From the NCBI RefSeq assembly GCF_036322705.1, contig NZ_AP027270.1, positions 124,001 to 188,000 on the forward strand: a stretch of 64,000 nt of DNA. The letters are read 5' to 3'. The position numbers were made by a program, and so were the translations under genes. The notes below the pieces were generated by a model. That model saw only the letters and a list, made by a program, of their open reading frames with translations, did no database searches and was not told the DNA's origin. Origin of the DNA: Maricaulis maris (GTDB lineage: Bacteria > Pseudomonadota > Alphaproteobacteria > Caulobacterales > Maricaulaceae). Positions 10,622 through 19,201 of the stretch are shown here, piece by piece. Every line of letters starts with the position of its first letter. Positions within the stretch are counted from its first letter, which is position 1.

Positions 10622-11416
10622 TTATCCCTGGCGCCGCGCGGTATGGACCGCCGACGACAGACGTTTCACCAGGCCGGTTGCCCCGTCAACGCCGCCCTCA
10701 TGCATGGCGTCGACAATGGCCGATCCGACCACGACAGCATCAGCCCGCTTGGCAATCGCCGCAGCCTGTTCCGGCTCGCGAACACCAAAGCCGACGGCGA
10801 CCGGAAGGCCCGAAGCGGCCTTGACCCGGTCGACGGCAGCGCCAACCTCGGTGACCACGCCGGTTCCGGCCCCGGTCACCCCTGTCGTGGAGACGTAATA
10901 AACGAAGCCCGACGTATTGGCGACCACGGTCGCCAGACGGTCATCATCCGTGGTCGGCGTCGCCAGGCGGATCAGGGCGATGTCCTGCTTGTTGAGCGCG
11001 GTGCGCAGCTCGGTGTCTTCCTCCGGCGGAATGTCGACGCAGATCAGACCGTCGACGCCAGACTTGGCCGCGGCCTTGGCGAAGGCCTCCCAGCCCATGG
11101 AAAAGATCGGGTTGGCGTAGCCCATCAGGACCAGCGGCGTTTCCGTGTCGCGCTTGCGGAATTCGGCAGCCTGGGCGAGCGTGCCCTTCAGCGTCATTCC
11201 CGCCTCCAGCGCTCGCAGCGCCGAAGCCTGAATCGCCGGACCATCGGCTGCCGGATCGGTGAACGGCATGCCCAGCTCGATCACATCGGCCCCGGCAGAC
11301 GGCAGCGTGTTCAGGAGCGCTTGGCTGTCGCCATCGCCCGCCATCATGTAGGCGACAAATCCGGCACGATTATAGGCGGACAGTTCCGCGAAACGGGTGG
11401 TGAGGCGGTTGGTCAT
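10622..11416 (-). CDS. trpA: Tryptophan synthase alpha chain
   Basis: A 264-residue TIM-barrel enzyme that cleaves indole-3-glycerol phosphate to indole, which is channelled to TrpB. Visible family motifs are [20 protein letters not shown] (with the catalytic Glu) and the phosphate-binding [10 protein letters not shown]. Here it is separated from trpB by about 1.1 kb holding a hypothetical gene and a toxin-antitoxin pair, whereas trpF-trpB-trpA are usually adjacent in related bacteria. accD follows 38 bp downstream. Confidence 0.97.
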   Translation of the reverse strand: MTNRLTTRFAELSAYNRAGFVAYMMAGDGDSQALLNTLPSAGADVIELGMPFTDPAADGPAIQASALRALEAGMTLKGTLAQAAEFRKRDTETPLVLMGYANPIFSMGWEAFAKAAAKSGVDGLICVDIPPEEDTELRTALNKQDIALIRLATPTTDDDRLATVVANTSGFVYYVSTTGVTGAGTGVVTEVGAAVDRVKAASGLPVAVGFGVREPEQAAAIAKRADAVVVGSAIVDAMHEGGVDGATGLVKRLSSAVHTARRQG

Positions 11417-11426
11417 TCTTGTCCCG

Positions 11427-11822
11427 TCAAAGGTTGGAGGTCGGGCAGGTTGGGGAGCGATTAAGCGTGTAGTCCAGCCAGAGAAGACCGCCTTCGCGCG
11501 TCAGGTCCAGCCGCAAGACTTCTTCGCATCCCGTGTCTGGTGTGCGTCTAACGGCTTTGAGCAGGTTCTCGTCCGATTCCCCTACGCGCCACTGGTCTGC
11601 GATCAAATGGTCCATGTGGAACTCAATGACGCCAGGTTCAGGTCGACCCAGCATCATCAACCGTTGATTGAGTGTGCCCGTCAGATCAATCGAGGCCGAG
11701 TTGTCGGGGCCAAATACGACGTGTGCTGGAGTTGGCAGATACCCTCCCATCAACACAATCGAACTCTCAAAGTCCTGGCTTGAGAGGCCGAGCGCGCTGG
11801 TCATAACAATCGCTCCGATCAC
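11427..11822 (-). CDS. Hypothetical protein
   Basis: A 131-residue ORF of unknown family starting at GTG 11822, or at an in-frame ATG 11804. No signal peptide, membrane segment or known motif is clear. The middle (about residues 45-95) contains alternating hydrophobic strands suggesting a small beta-rich protein, and two cysteines lie in the C-terminal half. It lies between the BrnTA pair and trpA, ending 10 bp before trpA, and has palindromic sequence just upstream. Its base composition is lower in GC than trpA and trpB, consistent with acquired DNA. Possibly expressed, function unknown. Confidence 0.5.
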   Translation of the reverse strand: MIGAIVMTSALGLSSQDFESSIVLMGGYLPTPAHVVFGPDNSASIDLTGTLNQRLMMLGRPEPGVIEFHMDHLIADQWRVGESDENLLKAVRRTPDTGCEEVLRLDLTREGGLLWLDYTLNRSPTCPTSNL

Positions 11823-11834
11823 AATGTTGCTCCC

Positions 11835-11856
11835 GACACGCGTGTCACTACTGACA
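11835..11856. promoter_or_regulatory. Overlapping palindromes upstream of the hypothetical gene
   Basis: A perfect 12-bp palindrome GACACGCGTGTC (11835-11846) overlaps an inverted repeat TGTCA-CTAC-TGACA (11843-11856), 13 bp before the GTG start of the minus-strand hypothetical gene. The placement suits a repressor site, but no cognate regulator is identified. Confidence 0.35.
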
Positions 11857-11916
11857 CATCTTCGCCGCAGCGTGCGCAGTCTGACTTAATCACGACTTGC
11901 GGCGTCACAGTCCCAC

Positions 11917-12204
11917 TCACGCCCGCTTCTTCTTCGCATCCACAAACGCCCGCAGAACGGCATTCATGCGCGTCTGATAGCCTTTTCCACTCTCCTTGAA
12001 GAAGGCGATGATGTCGTCGTCAAGCCGCAAGGTGACCTGTTTCTTCGACGGCGGGGTCCAGAGCGTGGCTTCAGCGAACCAGGCCTCGTCGAGTTCGGGT
12101 ATGTCGGAGACGTCGATCTTGTCGTCGGGGATGGCTGCCAATTCGCGAAGTCGCTCCTCGGAGACGGGTTCAAGGTCACTCAGCTTTTTGCGGATCATGG
12201 CCAT
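11917..12204 (-). CDS. brnA: BrnA-family antitoxin
   Basis: A 95-residue antitoxin of the type II BrnT/BrnA system. The C-terminal half contains a ribbon-helix-helix segment (KKQVTLRLDDDIIAFFKESG) and the GYQTRMNAVLRAFV helix characteristic of BrnA. It neutralises BrnT and is known in the family to autorepress its operon. Its start overlaps the brnT 3' end by 29 bp, with the toxin gene first, as is usual for this pair. Confidence 0.9.
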   Translation of the reverse strand: MAMIRKKLSDLEPVSEERLRELAAIPDDKIDVSDIPELDEAWFAEATLWTPPSKKQVTLRLDDDIIAFFKESGKGYQTRMNAVLRAFVDAKKKRA

Positions 12205-12460
12205 GATGGAGGCGCCTTTCCTTCTTCTTGGCGGGGCGGGCGGAAATGATCCGAATCACCCCGTTTCGCTCTGTGTGGATGACGGCGATGGCGCGCTCAC
12301 CCAGGAGTCCAATCGAAAAGAACCGTGCTTCTCCATCGCGACCGCGGCGGGCCGGCTGCGTGAGGACGCGTCCCTCGAAGATGAAGGCAGCTTCCCCAAA
12401 ACTCAGCCCATGCTTGCGCTGGTTGGCCTCATCCTTGGCCGGATCCCATTCGAATTCCAT
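12176..12460 (-). CDS. brnT: BrnT-family ribonuclease toxin
   Basis: A 94-residue toxin with the family opening FEWDPAKDEANQRKHGLSFGEAAFIF and the core RFFSIGLLGERAIAVIHTERNGVIRIISARPAKKKER. BrnT is a RelE-fold ribonuclease that inhibits translation under stress. The putative active residues (N-terminal Trp/Asp/Lys/His and the C-terminal ISAR) are present, so the toxin looks functional. The pair lies between trpB and trpA, 84 bp after trpB. Confidence 0.9.
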   Translation of the reverse strand: MEFEWDPAKDEANQRKHGLSFGEAAFIFEGRVLTQPARRGRDGEARFFSIGLLGERAIAVIHTERNGVIRIISARPAKKKERRLHHGHDPQKAE

Positions 12461-12469
12461 GAAGCGTAG

Positions 12470-12516
12470 CTACAATTGTAGTTTGCTGCAATCTGTTCCC
12501 GCTCGCATTATGCGAG
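12470..12516 (-). promoter_or_regulatory. Candidate brnTA operator/promoter
   Basis: Two inverted repeats lie just upstream of brnT: CTACAATTGTAG (12470-12481, perfect 12-bp palindrome) and CTCGCAT-A-ATGCGAG on the minus strand (12502-12516). The first contains a TACAAT hexamer resembling a -10 box. BrnA-type antitoxins autoregulate through palindromes in this position, so these are candidate operators. Confidence 0.45.
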
Positions 12517-12544
12517 AACATAAAAAGAACACAACTATAAAGTG

Positions 12545-13777
12545 CTACAGCTCCACCCCCAGCATGCGCGCCACTTGCGGGACGTCCTTGTCGCCGCGGC
12601 CGCACATATTCATCAGGATAAGGCCGTCCGGGCCGAGTTCCTTGGCCAGGTCGCGAACGCGGGCGAGGGCGTGGGCGGGTTCCAGGGCCGGTATGATGCC
12701 TTCCAGCTTGGTGCAGAGCTGGAACATCTCCATCGCCTCCTCATCCGTCGCGGAGACGTATTCGGCGCGTTTCATGTCGTGCAGGAAGGCGTGCTCGGGG
12801 CCGATGCCCGGGTAATCGAGCCCGGCCGAGATCGAGTGGGCGTCGATGATCTGGCCGTCATCATCCTGAAGGAGATAGGTCTTGTTGCCGTGCAGGATGC
12901 CCGGCCGCCCGCCTTTCAGCGAGGCGGCATGCTTGCCGGTCTCCACGCCCAGGCCGGCCGCTTCGACACCGATCAGACGGACATCCTCATCCTCGATGAA
13001 GGGATGGAACAGCCCCATCGCGTTCGAGCCACCGCCGATGCAGGCGACACAGGCATCGGGAAGGCGTCCGATCCGGTCCATCATCTGGGCGCGGGCCTCG
13101 CGGCCGATGATCGACTGGAAGTCGCGGACCATGGCCGGATAGGGGTGCGGGCCCGCGACCGTGCCGATGACGTAGAAGGTGTCCGAGACATTGGTGACCC
13201 AGTCCCGCAGCGCCTCATTCATCGCGTCCTTCAGCGTGCCTGTGCCGGAGGTCACCGGCACGACCTCGGCGCCGAGCAGCTTCATGCGGAAGACGTTGGG
13301 CGCCTGGCGCTCGACATCCGTCGCGCCCATGAAGACGGTACAGGGAATGCCGAAGCGTGCCGCCACGGTCGCTGTCGCCACGCCATGCTGGCCGGCGCCG
13401 GTCTCGGCAATGATGCGGGTCTTGCCCATGCGGCGGGCCAGCAGGACCTGGCCGAGGCAGTTATTGATCTTGTGGCTGCCGGTGTGGTTGAGCTCGTCGC
13501 GCTTGAACCAGATCCTGGCGCCGCCAAACGCTTCGGTCAGGCGCTCGGCGAAATAGATCGGCGAGGGCTTGCCGACATAATCGGTCAGGAAGAGATCCAT
13601 CTCCGCCTTGAAGTCAGGATCGGCCTTGGCCGCCGTATAGGCCTTCTCGAGCTCGAGAATGTTCGGCATCAGCGTTTCGGCAACGAAACGACCGCCGTAA
13701 TCGCCGAAGCGGCCATCGATATCGGGCCAGGCCGAAAGCGCATTCGGTCGTGTGTCGGCAGAGGCGGGTTCGCTCAT
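12545..13777 (-). CDS. trpB: Tryptophan synthase beta chain
   Basis: A 410-residue PLP enzyme condensing indole with serine. The PLP lysine lies in [13 protein letters not shown], and the glycine-rich phosphate loop is [11 protein letters not shown]-terminal [15 protein letters not shown] is a TrpB1 signature. It is 29 bp downstream of trpF on the same strand. The following genes are an unrelated toxin-antitoxin pair rather than trpA. Confidence 0.98.
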   Translation of the reverse strand: MSEPASADTRPNALSAWPDIDGRFGDYGGRFVAETLMPNILELEKAYTAAKADPDFKAEMDLFLTDYVGKPSPIYFAERLTEAFGGARIWFKRDELNHTGSHKINNCLGQVLLARRMGKTRIIAETGAGQHGVATATVAARFGIPCTVFMGATDVERQAPNVFRMKLLGAEVVPVTSGTGTLKDAMNEALRDWVTNVSDTFYVIGTVAGPHPYPAMVRDFQSIIGREARAQMMDRIGRLPDACVACIGGGSNAMGLFHPFIEDEDVRLIGVEAAGLGVETGKHAASLKGGRPGILHGNKTYLLQDDDGQIIDAHSISAGLDYPGIGPEHAFLHDMKRAEYVSATDEEAMEMFQLCTKLEGIIPALEPAHALARVRDLAKELGPDGLILMNMCGRGDKDVPQVARMLGVEL

Positions 13778-13806
13778 GGCACGCTCCTTGTGCGCTTGGA
13801 TTTGGT

Positions 13807-14442
13807 TCAGCAGGCCGCCAGTGCGGCGGCAAAACCGGCAATGCGCCCGGCATCCTTGACGCCCGGCGCGCTTTCAATACCGGAGGAGACATCCACCGCC
13901 CCGGCTCCGGCAGCTTTGACAGCGGCGCAGACATTGGTGTCATCAAGCCCCCCGGACAAGAGCCAGGGCACGGAAATCTGCAGCGTTTTCAGCAAAGAAT
14001 AGTCATAGCCATGACCCAGACCGCCGGGCCGGTCGGCGCCGGCCGGTGGTTTGGCGTCAAACAGCATCAGGTCGGCGATCCGGTCATAGGGTCTTGCCGC
14101 CTCCAGATCGCTCGCCTCGGCAATCGGCAAAGCCTTGATAATCCCGCGCTTTGCATAGGCACGCGCCTGCACGACCCGCTGCGGGCTCTCCGCCCCGTGC
14201 AACTGGATCCAGTCCGGCCGCATGGCGTCACGGATCTGCGCCAGCAGGTCATCATCGGGATTGACGGTGACGGCGACCGTCTCGCTGCTTTGCGCCAGAT
14301 GGCACAGCTCACCGGCCAGCACCGGCGAGACATGGCGCGGGCTCTTCGGGAAAATCACATACCCCGTCCAGCGCGCCCCGGCCTTTTCGGCCGCCGCGAT
14401 ATCCCGTCCGGTCTTGAGGCCACAGAACTTGATGTCGGTCAT
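13807..14442 (-). CDS. trpF: Phosphoribosylanthranilate isomerase
   Basis: A 211-residue TIM barrel performing the Amadori rearrangement in tryptophan synthesis. The N-terminal [14 protein letters not shown] carries the catalytic Cys, and the ending [14 protein letters not shown] plus [15 protein letters not shown] is characteristic. It starts the trpF-trpB minus-strand unit. Confidence 0.97.
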   Translation of the reverse strand: MTDIKFCGLKTGRDIAAAEKAGARWTGYVIFPKSPRHVSPVLAGELCHLAQSSETVAVTVNPDDDLLAQIRDAMRPDWIQLHGAESPQRVVQARAYAKRGIIKALPIAEASDLEAARPYDRIADLMLFDAKPPAGADRPGGLGHGYDYSLLKTLQISVPWLLSGGLDDTNVCAAVKAAGAGAVDVSSGIESAPGVKDAGRIAGFAAALAAC

Positions 14443-14611
14443 GGCCTAAGCGTTAGCGGTTTCAGCGCCGTGGGGGAAGCCTTGGATGACGGGGTTTCGC
14501 GTCCTCCAGCGGGCTGTTGAGGTGACACGGGCGTGCATGTGAATCGGAACTTCGTTGCCAAGTCCCGCCGGTCCGGGCTTTGTTCTCGGGTTCTGATCGG
14601 GTTTTCCTATT

Positions 14612-15580
14612 GTGCCGGAGGCGCCGCCCTTGCCTGACGCTCTGCATCTGCCCCTGCCGCTTCTGACCGGTTTCGCCGGTATCACGGTCCTGCTTGTTGT
14701 CGGCAGCCTGGCCGCCCTGGTCCTTCCGCGCCTGCAGCCCGGACGGTGGGATGACCTCGCTCCGCGCATGACCAGCTGGTGGGTCATGGCCGGCCTGTTG
14801 ATGGTGGCGCTCTGGGCTGGCTGGCAAGCAACGACGCTGTTGTTCGCCTTTGTCAGCTTTGTCGCCCTGCGTGAGTTCGTCACACTCGCGCCTACGCGGC
14901 GGGAAGACCGGCTGGTGGTGCTGGTCGTCTATGCCTCGGTGCTGATCAGTTATTGGTCGATCTGGATCGACAATTACGCCTACTTCCTCGTCATCGTGCC
15001 GATCTACATGTTCGTTGCGACGGCTGTCATCATGACGCTGATGGGCCGCACGGACGGCTTCCTTGCCACAATCGGCACCCTGCAATGGGGCGTCATCGTC
15101 TGCGTCTTCAATCTGGGTCATGTCGCTTTTCTGATGCGCACACCGATCGAGGAAGTGCCGATGGCCGGCCCGGCGGGCCTGGTCTTCTTCCTGATCGTGA
15201 TGACCCAGCTCAACGACGTCGCCCAATATGTCTGGGGCAAGAGCCTGGGGCGGCATCCGATCAGCCCGCAAGTCAGTCCGAACAAGACCTGGGAGGGGGC
15301 TATCGGCGGCTGGGCAACGACAGCGCTGGCTTTCGTGCTTCTCGCTCCGGTTTTCACGCCGCTTGCCTTCTGGCCCAGCGTGCTGGTCGGTGCGATCCTG
15401 CCGGTGCTCGGCTTTTTTGGCGATATCACCATGTCGGCGATCAAGCGGGACCTGGGCGTCAAGGACACATCCCGTCTGCTGCCGGGGCATGGTGGCTTGC
15501 TGGACCGGGTCGACAGCCTCACCTTCACCGCGCCCTGGTATTTCCACATGCTGGCAATTTTCGGCCTGGAGCGCTTCTAG
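14612..15580 (+). CDS. cdsA: Phosphatidate cytidylyltransferase (CdsA family)
   Basis: A 322-residue multi-pass membrane enzyme making CDP-diacylglycerol from phosphatidate and CTP. About eight hydrophobic segments are visible, and the C-terminus has the CDP-diglyceride synthase signature (SPNKTWEGAIGG, then GDITMSAIKRDLGVKDTSRLLPGHGGLLDRVDSL). The assigned start is GTG 14612; TTG 14630 is also possible because a GGAGG precedes it by about 9 bp. Adjacent acyltransferase and CDP-alcohol transferase genes suggest a dedicated phospholipid pathway, so it may be a second paralog rather than the housekeeping CdsA. Confidence 0.9.
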   Translation: MPEAPPLPDALHLPLPLLTGFAGITVLLVVGSLAALVLPRLQPGRWDDLAPRMTSWWVMAGLLMVALWAGWQATTLLFAFVSFVALREFVTLAPTRREDRLVVLVVYASVLISYWSIWIDNYAYFLVIVPIYMFVATAVIMTLMGRTDGFLATIGTLQWGVIVCVFNLGHVAFLMRTPIEEVPMAGPAGLVFFLIVMTQLNDVAQYVWGKSLGRHPISPQVSPNKTWEGAIGGWATTALAFVLLAPVFTPLAFWPSVLVGAILPVLGFFGDITMSAIKRDLGVKDTSRLLPGHGGLLDRVDSLTFTAPWYFHMLAIFGLERF

Positions 15581-16219
15581 ATGCTCATCCTGCTAAGACG
15601 CCTCGTTCTGGTCTGCATCATCCGTCCAATCGCTTATCTCGTCATCGGTTTTGATGTGAGAGGGGCGGAAAACCTGCCTCGGACCGGCCCTGCCATTATT
15701 GCCGCCAATCACAACAGCCATGTCGATACGCTCCTCCTGCTCAGCCTGTTTCGCTCGCGCCTTCTGCCCCGCATTCGGCCCGTCGCGGCCTCGGATCACT
15801 TTCTGACTGGTGGGCTGGCGAGCTGGTTCTACCTGAACTGTGTCGGAATTCTGCCGGTCAATCGCCGCGCAAGGGGCCGTGAAGATGTGTTGGCGGGCTG
15901 CCGGGATGCCCTATCGTCCGGCGACATTCTATTGATCTTCCCGGAGGGCACGCGCGGCGAACCCGAGCAAATGGGCGCGCTCAAGACCGGTATCGCAAGA
16001 CTGGCCGAAGCCTTTCCCGATTGTCCGGTGGTCCCGGTCTATCTCCAAGGCGCAGGACGGGTCCTGCCGCGTGGTTCGGTCATTCCGGTGCCATTCGTCT
16101 GCAGCGCTGTCATCGGCGACGCCCTGCGATGGAGCGGCGGCCGTGATACCTTCATGACGGGCCTGCGCGACGCGCTGGCTGCGCTGAAGGCAGAAGCCCC
16201 GCCCCTGCGCTGGCTTTGA
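15581..16219 (+). CDS. 1-acyl-sn-glycerol-3-phosphate acyltransferase (PlsC family)
   Basis: A 212-residue membrane-associated acyltransferase. The catalytic HX4D motif is at NHNSHVD (about residues 45-51) and the substrate-binding FPEGTR at about 125-130. It probably acylates lysophosphatidate or a related lysolipid. It begins immediately after the cdsA-like stop and its end nearly abuts the next gene, so the three genes form a tight operon. Confidence 0.9.
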   Translation: MLILLRRLVLVCIIRPIAYLVIGFDVRGAENLPRTGPAIIAANHNSHVDTLLLLSLFRSRLLPRIRPVAASDHFLTGGLASWFYLNCVGILPVNRRARGREDVLAGCRDALSSGDILLIFPEGTRGEPEQMGALKTGIARLAEAFPDCPVVPVYLQGAGRVLPRGSVIPVPFVCSAVIGDALRWSGGRDTFMTGLRDALAALKAEAPPLRWL

Positions 16220-16236
16220 CAGGAAGAGGCCGTCCC

Positions 16237-16776
16237 ATGATCTCAAATGCCATCACCCTTTTCCGCACCGGGCTCGCGCTTTTGCTGCTGGGCTGGTTGA
16301 TCATCCACGGTCCCGGCTGGGTCGCGCTTGCCGTTTTCCTGATTGCCGGCGGGCTTGACGTTCTGGACGGCAAGCTGGCCCGCGCGCTGAACGAGACCTC
16401 GCCACTAGGGGCCGTCCTCGATCTTATCGGGGATCGGCTTTTGACCTTGGCGGCTGTCCTCGGGCTTGTCGCCGCCGACGCCTTGCCGGTCTGGGCCCTG
16501 CCAGGCGCCGTGGTTCTGGTCGTGCGCTGTATCGTGGTCGCCGGGTTCAGCGAGGCGCTGGGGCCAGGGCAATCCCTGGACCAATCACGACTGGAGCCGT
16601 TGAAGATCGTCACCAGCTTTCTCGGCCTCTCACTGGCCATGCTGCCGTTTGATGCGCTGGGCCCGGTCGATCTGGACATCCTCGCGGGCAGCATCATTTC
16701 GTTGGCCGGCGCGCTCACCCTGGTGACCTTGGTCGGTTATGTGCGCGCAGCCGTCGCGAGACTCCGCCAGGGCTAG
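16237..16776 (+). CDS. CDP-alcohol phosphatidyltransferase family protein
   Basis: A 179-residue membrane enzyme with the DG-x2-AR-x8-G-x3-D-x3-D motif (VLDGKLARALNETSPLGAVLDLIGD), which transfers a phosphatidyl group from CDP-diacylglycerol to an alcohol. The polar acceptor (glycerol phosphate, inositol, other) cannot be told from the sequence. ATG 16237 is chosen over an in-frame TTG at 16216 because AGGAAGAGG lies just before it. It is the third gene of the cdsA-plsC-type operon. Confidence 0.85.
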   Translation: MISNAITLFRTGLALLLLGWLIIHGPGWVALAVFLIAGGLDVLDGKLARALNETSPLGAVLDLIGDRLLTLAAVLGLVAADALPVWALPGAVVLVVRCIVVAGFSEALGPGQSLDQSRLEPLKIVTSFLGLSLAMLPFDALGPVDLDILAGSIISLAGALTLVTLVGYVRAAVARLRQG

Positions 16777-17723
16777 CCCTTGCCCACCGCCTTGCCCGCC
16801 TCAGGGAAAGCCGGTTCGGTGCGGTTGAGGCAGAACGCCATGGGCTGGAACAGCATCCAGGCGATGAAGGCCTTGATCTTGGGTTCTTTCGCGCGGGTCG
16901 GGTCGAAGACCATGTAGTGCGCGTCGCCGTGGTCCAGCCCGGTCGTGAAGGGCTCGACCAGAGCGCCGGAGGCAAGCTGTTCGGCGAAATAGATCGGTGT
17001 GACCATTGTTGCCGCATCGCCCGAGGCGATGGCGGCGGAGACCTCCATGGTCTGGGTTTCGAGTTCGAGCACGGGGCGCTCCGGCAACAGCGCCGGGTCG
17101 CCGCCGGCCTGCCTGAACCAGTCGCGCCACTAGCGGATCGGGCCGAACAGGCGCAGTTTCAACAGGTCCTCGGGCCGTTCGAAGGGGCCGAAGCGCTCGG
17201 CCGCAGCGCGGGAGACCAGAGGGGCGGTGGTGTCCCCGAACAGCCGGCGCGCCTCCAGCCCGGGCCATTGGCCCTTGCCGATGCGGATCCCGATATCGGC
17301 CTCGCCGGCCTTGATGTCGACCAGGTCGGAGCGGCTGTCGATGCGCACCGCGAGGCCCGGGTTCTCCAGTTGGAAGGCGCCGATGCGCGGTACCAGCCAG
17401 TTCGAGCAGAAGGTCGGCAGGGCGGTCACCGAGAGCACGCTGTCGCGATCCTCCCTGACATCGCGGAAGGTGCGTTCCAACAGACGAAAGGCGTCCGACG
17501 TACCGCGTGCCAGCCGGGCGCCACGCGCGGTCAGTTCGACATGGCGGGCCTTGCGCTCGAATAGGGCAAAACCGAGCCGGTCTTCCAGCAGTTTGATCTG
17601 ATAGCTCACCGCCGCCTGGGTCATGCCGAGGGTCTCGCCGGTGCGCGTGAAATTGCCCAGCCGGGCCGCTGTCTCGAAGACCCGGATGGCGTTGATCGGC
17701 GGCAGGTGAGGCGCTCTATCCAT
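16773..17723 (-). pseudogene. LysR-family regulator (GcvA-like), interrupted by an in-frame TAG
   Basis: Residues 1-197 (17723-17130) give a LysR HTH (FTRTGETLGMTQAAVSYQIKLLEDRLG) and the first half of the effector-binding domain. The frame then meets TAG at 17132-17130 and continues without a shift as WRDWFRQAGGD...FAEQLASGALVEPF to 16773, which completes a normal LysR domain of about 316 residues. One base change, for example TGG to TAG, would explain it. The gene ends 4 bp inside the 3' end of the convergent CDP-alcohol transferase gene. It is probably a recent pseudogene; a truncated DNA-binding product or suppression is possible. Confidence 0.82.
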
Positions 17724-17731
17724 AAATTCAC

Positions 17732-17741
17732 CTTATGTAAG
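17732..17741. promoter_or_regulatory. Candidate LysR-type operator
   Basis: CTTATGTAAG, a short dyad, lies in the 91-bp intergenic region between the LysR pseudogene and the divergent small ORF. This position and shape suit a LysR binding site, but the assignment rests on placement only. Confidence 0.3.
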
Positions 17742-17814
17742 ACCCTTGAGAACGCGTTGGTCAGAGCCACGGTAGGCCGCCTATATCAAGGCATCGCTGG
17801 AAACGGAGGCGACC

Positions 17815-17967
17815 ATGACATTGACCGATTTGATGATTGAAACGACCGAACCGCGGCGCGTGACCGCGGTCATTCCGCGTCATTCAGGCCGTCGTGACTG
17901 GCTGGGCTGGATGGTGCGTCGCTTTGCCTGGCTGGACGGTCATGCGGACTGGCACCGCAAGGCCTGA
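17815..17967 (+). CDS. Small hypothetical protein, 50 residues
   Basis: Starts at ATG 17815 with GGAGGC 6-12 bp upstream. The 50-residue product is basic and Trp-rich in its second half (RRDWLGWMVRRFAWLDGHADWHRK) and may lie on a membrane as an amphipathic helix. It resembles the short DUF1127-type proteins of alphaproteobacteria in size and charge, but I cannot confirm the family. It is divergent from the LysR pseudogene and is thus its most likely target. Confidence 0.5.
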   Translation: MTLTDLMIETTEPRRVTAVIPRHSGRRDWLGWMVRRFAWLDGHADWHRKA

Positions 17968-17970
17968 GCG

Positions 17971-18681
17971 TCAGGCCTGGTTCGGGAATACGGCCGATGC
18001 CTGATGCCGATAGGCATGGGCCGCATAGGCGGTGAGGTCGTTCGGCGTCGTTGATGCCGATGATGTCGTCGATCGGGGGGCGGCCTGTCGCATTTCCGCG
18101 ATCTGCTGGTTCAGCGAGGGTTGCAGCTTCTCCCCAGGCGCTGTTGCTTCGCCCTCACCGCCATCTTCGCCCTTGCGGCGATTGAGCTCGGCCCGCGCTT
18201 GGGAGATCTTGGCATCGGCGAGGGCGGCGACCTTGCGGTCCTGGCCTGAGGGTTCGGCGGGGGCCAGAGCGGCGGCCTTGACCTGCTGCATCTTCTCGAT
18301 CGTGGCCTGCGGGTCGCCCTTCACCTCGCTCGCGTCGATCGGGACTTCCCCGCCAACGGCGTAGGCGCGGCCGTCAGGGCCTTTCTGGAAGGTGTAGCTG
18401 GCTGCGCCTGCGTGTGACCCACCGGCGGCCTGGTGAGCCCGCTCATGGGCCCGGACCTCGCGGTCGCGTGCCTTGAGGGCGTCGACCTGCTTGCGATCAC
18501 CCTCGGACAGTTCGGTGTTGGCGCTGGCCTTGGCTTTGCCCGCACCGCCACACCCGGCGCACGCGGCACTGCCGCACGAGCCACAGCTCGCCAGCCGTGT
18601 CGCGGACTGGGTGGCGATCGTCTTCATGGCCTTCGCCACGGCGGGCGTCGACATGACAGAGGAAACAGACGAGGCGATCAT
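17971..18681 (-). CDS. SprA-related putative metalloprotease
   Basis: A 236-residue protein of the SprA-related (CJM1_0395-like) family. The conserved block LSEGDRKQVDALKARDREVRAHERAHQAAGG contains an HExxH-like HERAH motif, followed by ASYTFQKGPDGRAYAVGGEVPID, typical of the family. The flanks are low-complexity, rich in Ala/Gly/Cys before the domain and in Ser/Thr at the C-terminus. Function is poorly known. It stands alone on the minus strand between the small ORF and ihfB. Confidence 0.8.
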   Translation of the reverse strand: MIASSVSSVMSTPAVAKAMKTIATQSATRLASCGSCGSAACAGCGGAGKAKASANTELSEGDRKQVDALKARDREVRAHERAHQAAGGSHAGAASYTFQKGPDGRAYAVGGEVPIDASEVKGDPQATIEKMQQVKAAALAPAEPSGQDRKVAALADAKISQARAELNRRKGEDGGEGEATAPGEKLQPSLNQQIAEMRQAAPRSTTSSASTTPNDLTAYAAHAYRHQASAVFPNQA

Positions 18682-18754
18682 GGATCGCAGTCTCGCGTCC
18701 GGCCTTTAAACTCTCGTAAACGGAATCAGTGAAATGCCCGATTTTGCGTGCGGA

Positions 18755-19060
18755 TCAGGCGATTTCCGGATTGGTCTCGCGCGAGGCGTCGACGCGTTCG
18801 CGCAATTCCTTGCCGGTCTTGAAGAAGGGCACGTGCTTCTCCTTCACCGCGACGCTATCACCGGTACGCGGATTGCGGCCGACGCGAGCGGGGCGATGGC
18901 GAACCGAAAAGGCGCCAAATCCACGCAGCTCGACCCGGTCGCCGTCTGCAAGGGCGTCGGTGATCCCGTCAAGGATCGTGTTGACGACGCGCTCCACATC
19001 ACGGTGGTAGAGATGGGGATTGGCCTCGGCCAGTTTGTCGATCAATTCAGACTTGATCAT
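18755..19060 (-). CDS. ihfB: Integration host factor subunit beta
   Basis: A 101-residue DNA-bending protein of the HU/IHF family; with IhfA it forms IHF. The beta-arm region [29 protein letters not shown] is diagnostic. It lies downstream of rpsA, the usual proteobacterial arrangement, but a strong terminator separates the two. IHF often assists integrases, so it could serve the element at 35-49 kb. Confidence 0.96.
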   Translation of the reverse strand: MIKSELIDKLAEANPHLYHRDVERVVNTILDGITDALADGDRVELRGFGAFSVRHRPARVGRNPRTGDSVAVKEKHVPFFKTGKELRERVDASRETNPEIA

Positions 19061-19136
19061 GCTAACCCTCCGCGAGTGAATGCCTAATCCTTACGCCTGA
19101 GGCCCGGTCCGTCAATCCAAACAGCCGGTATTGGTC

Positions 19137-19171
19137 AATAAAAAACGGCCGGAGCGTGGGCTCCGGCCGTT
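19137..19171 (-). terminator. Rho-independent terminator of rpsA
   Basis: A 12-bp perfect stem (AACGGCCGGAGC / GCTCCGGCCGTT) with a GTGG loop lies directly after the rpsA stop and, read on the minus strand, is followed by TTTTTATTG. Confidence 0.87.
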
Positions 19172-19201
19172 CTTCATGACCCTTTCGGGCGAGACAGGGC
19201 C

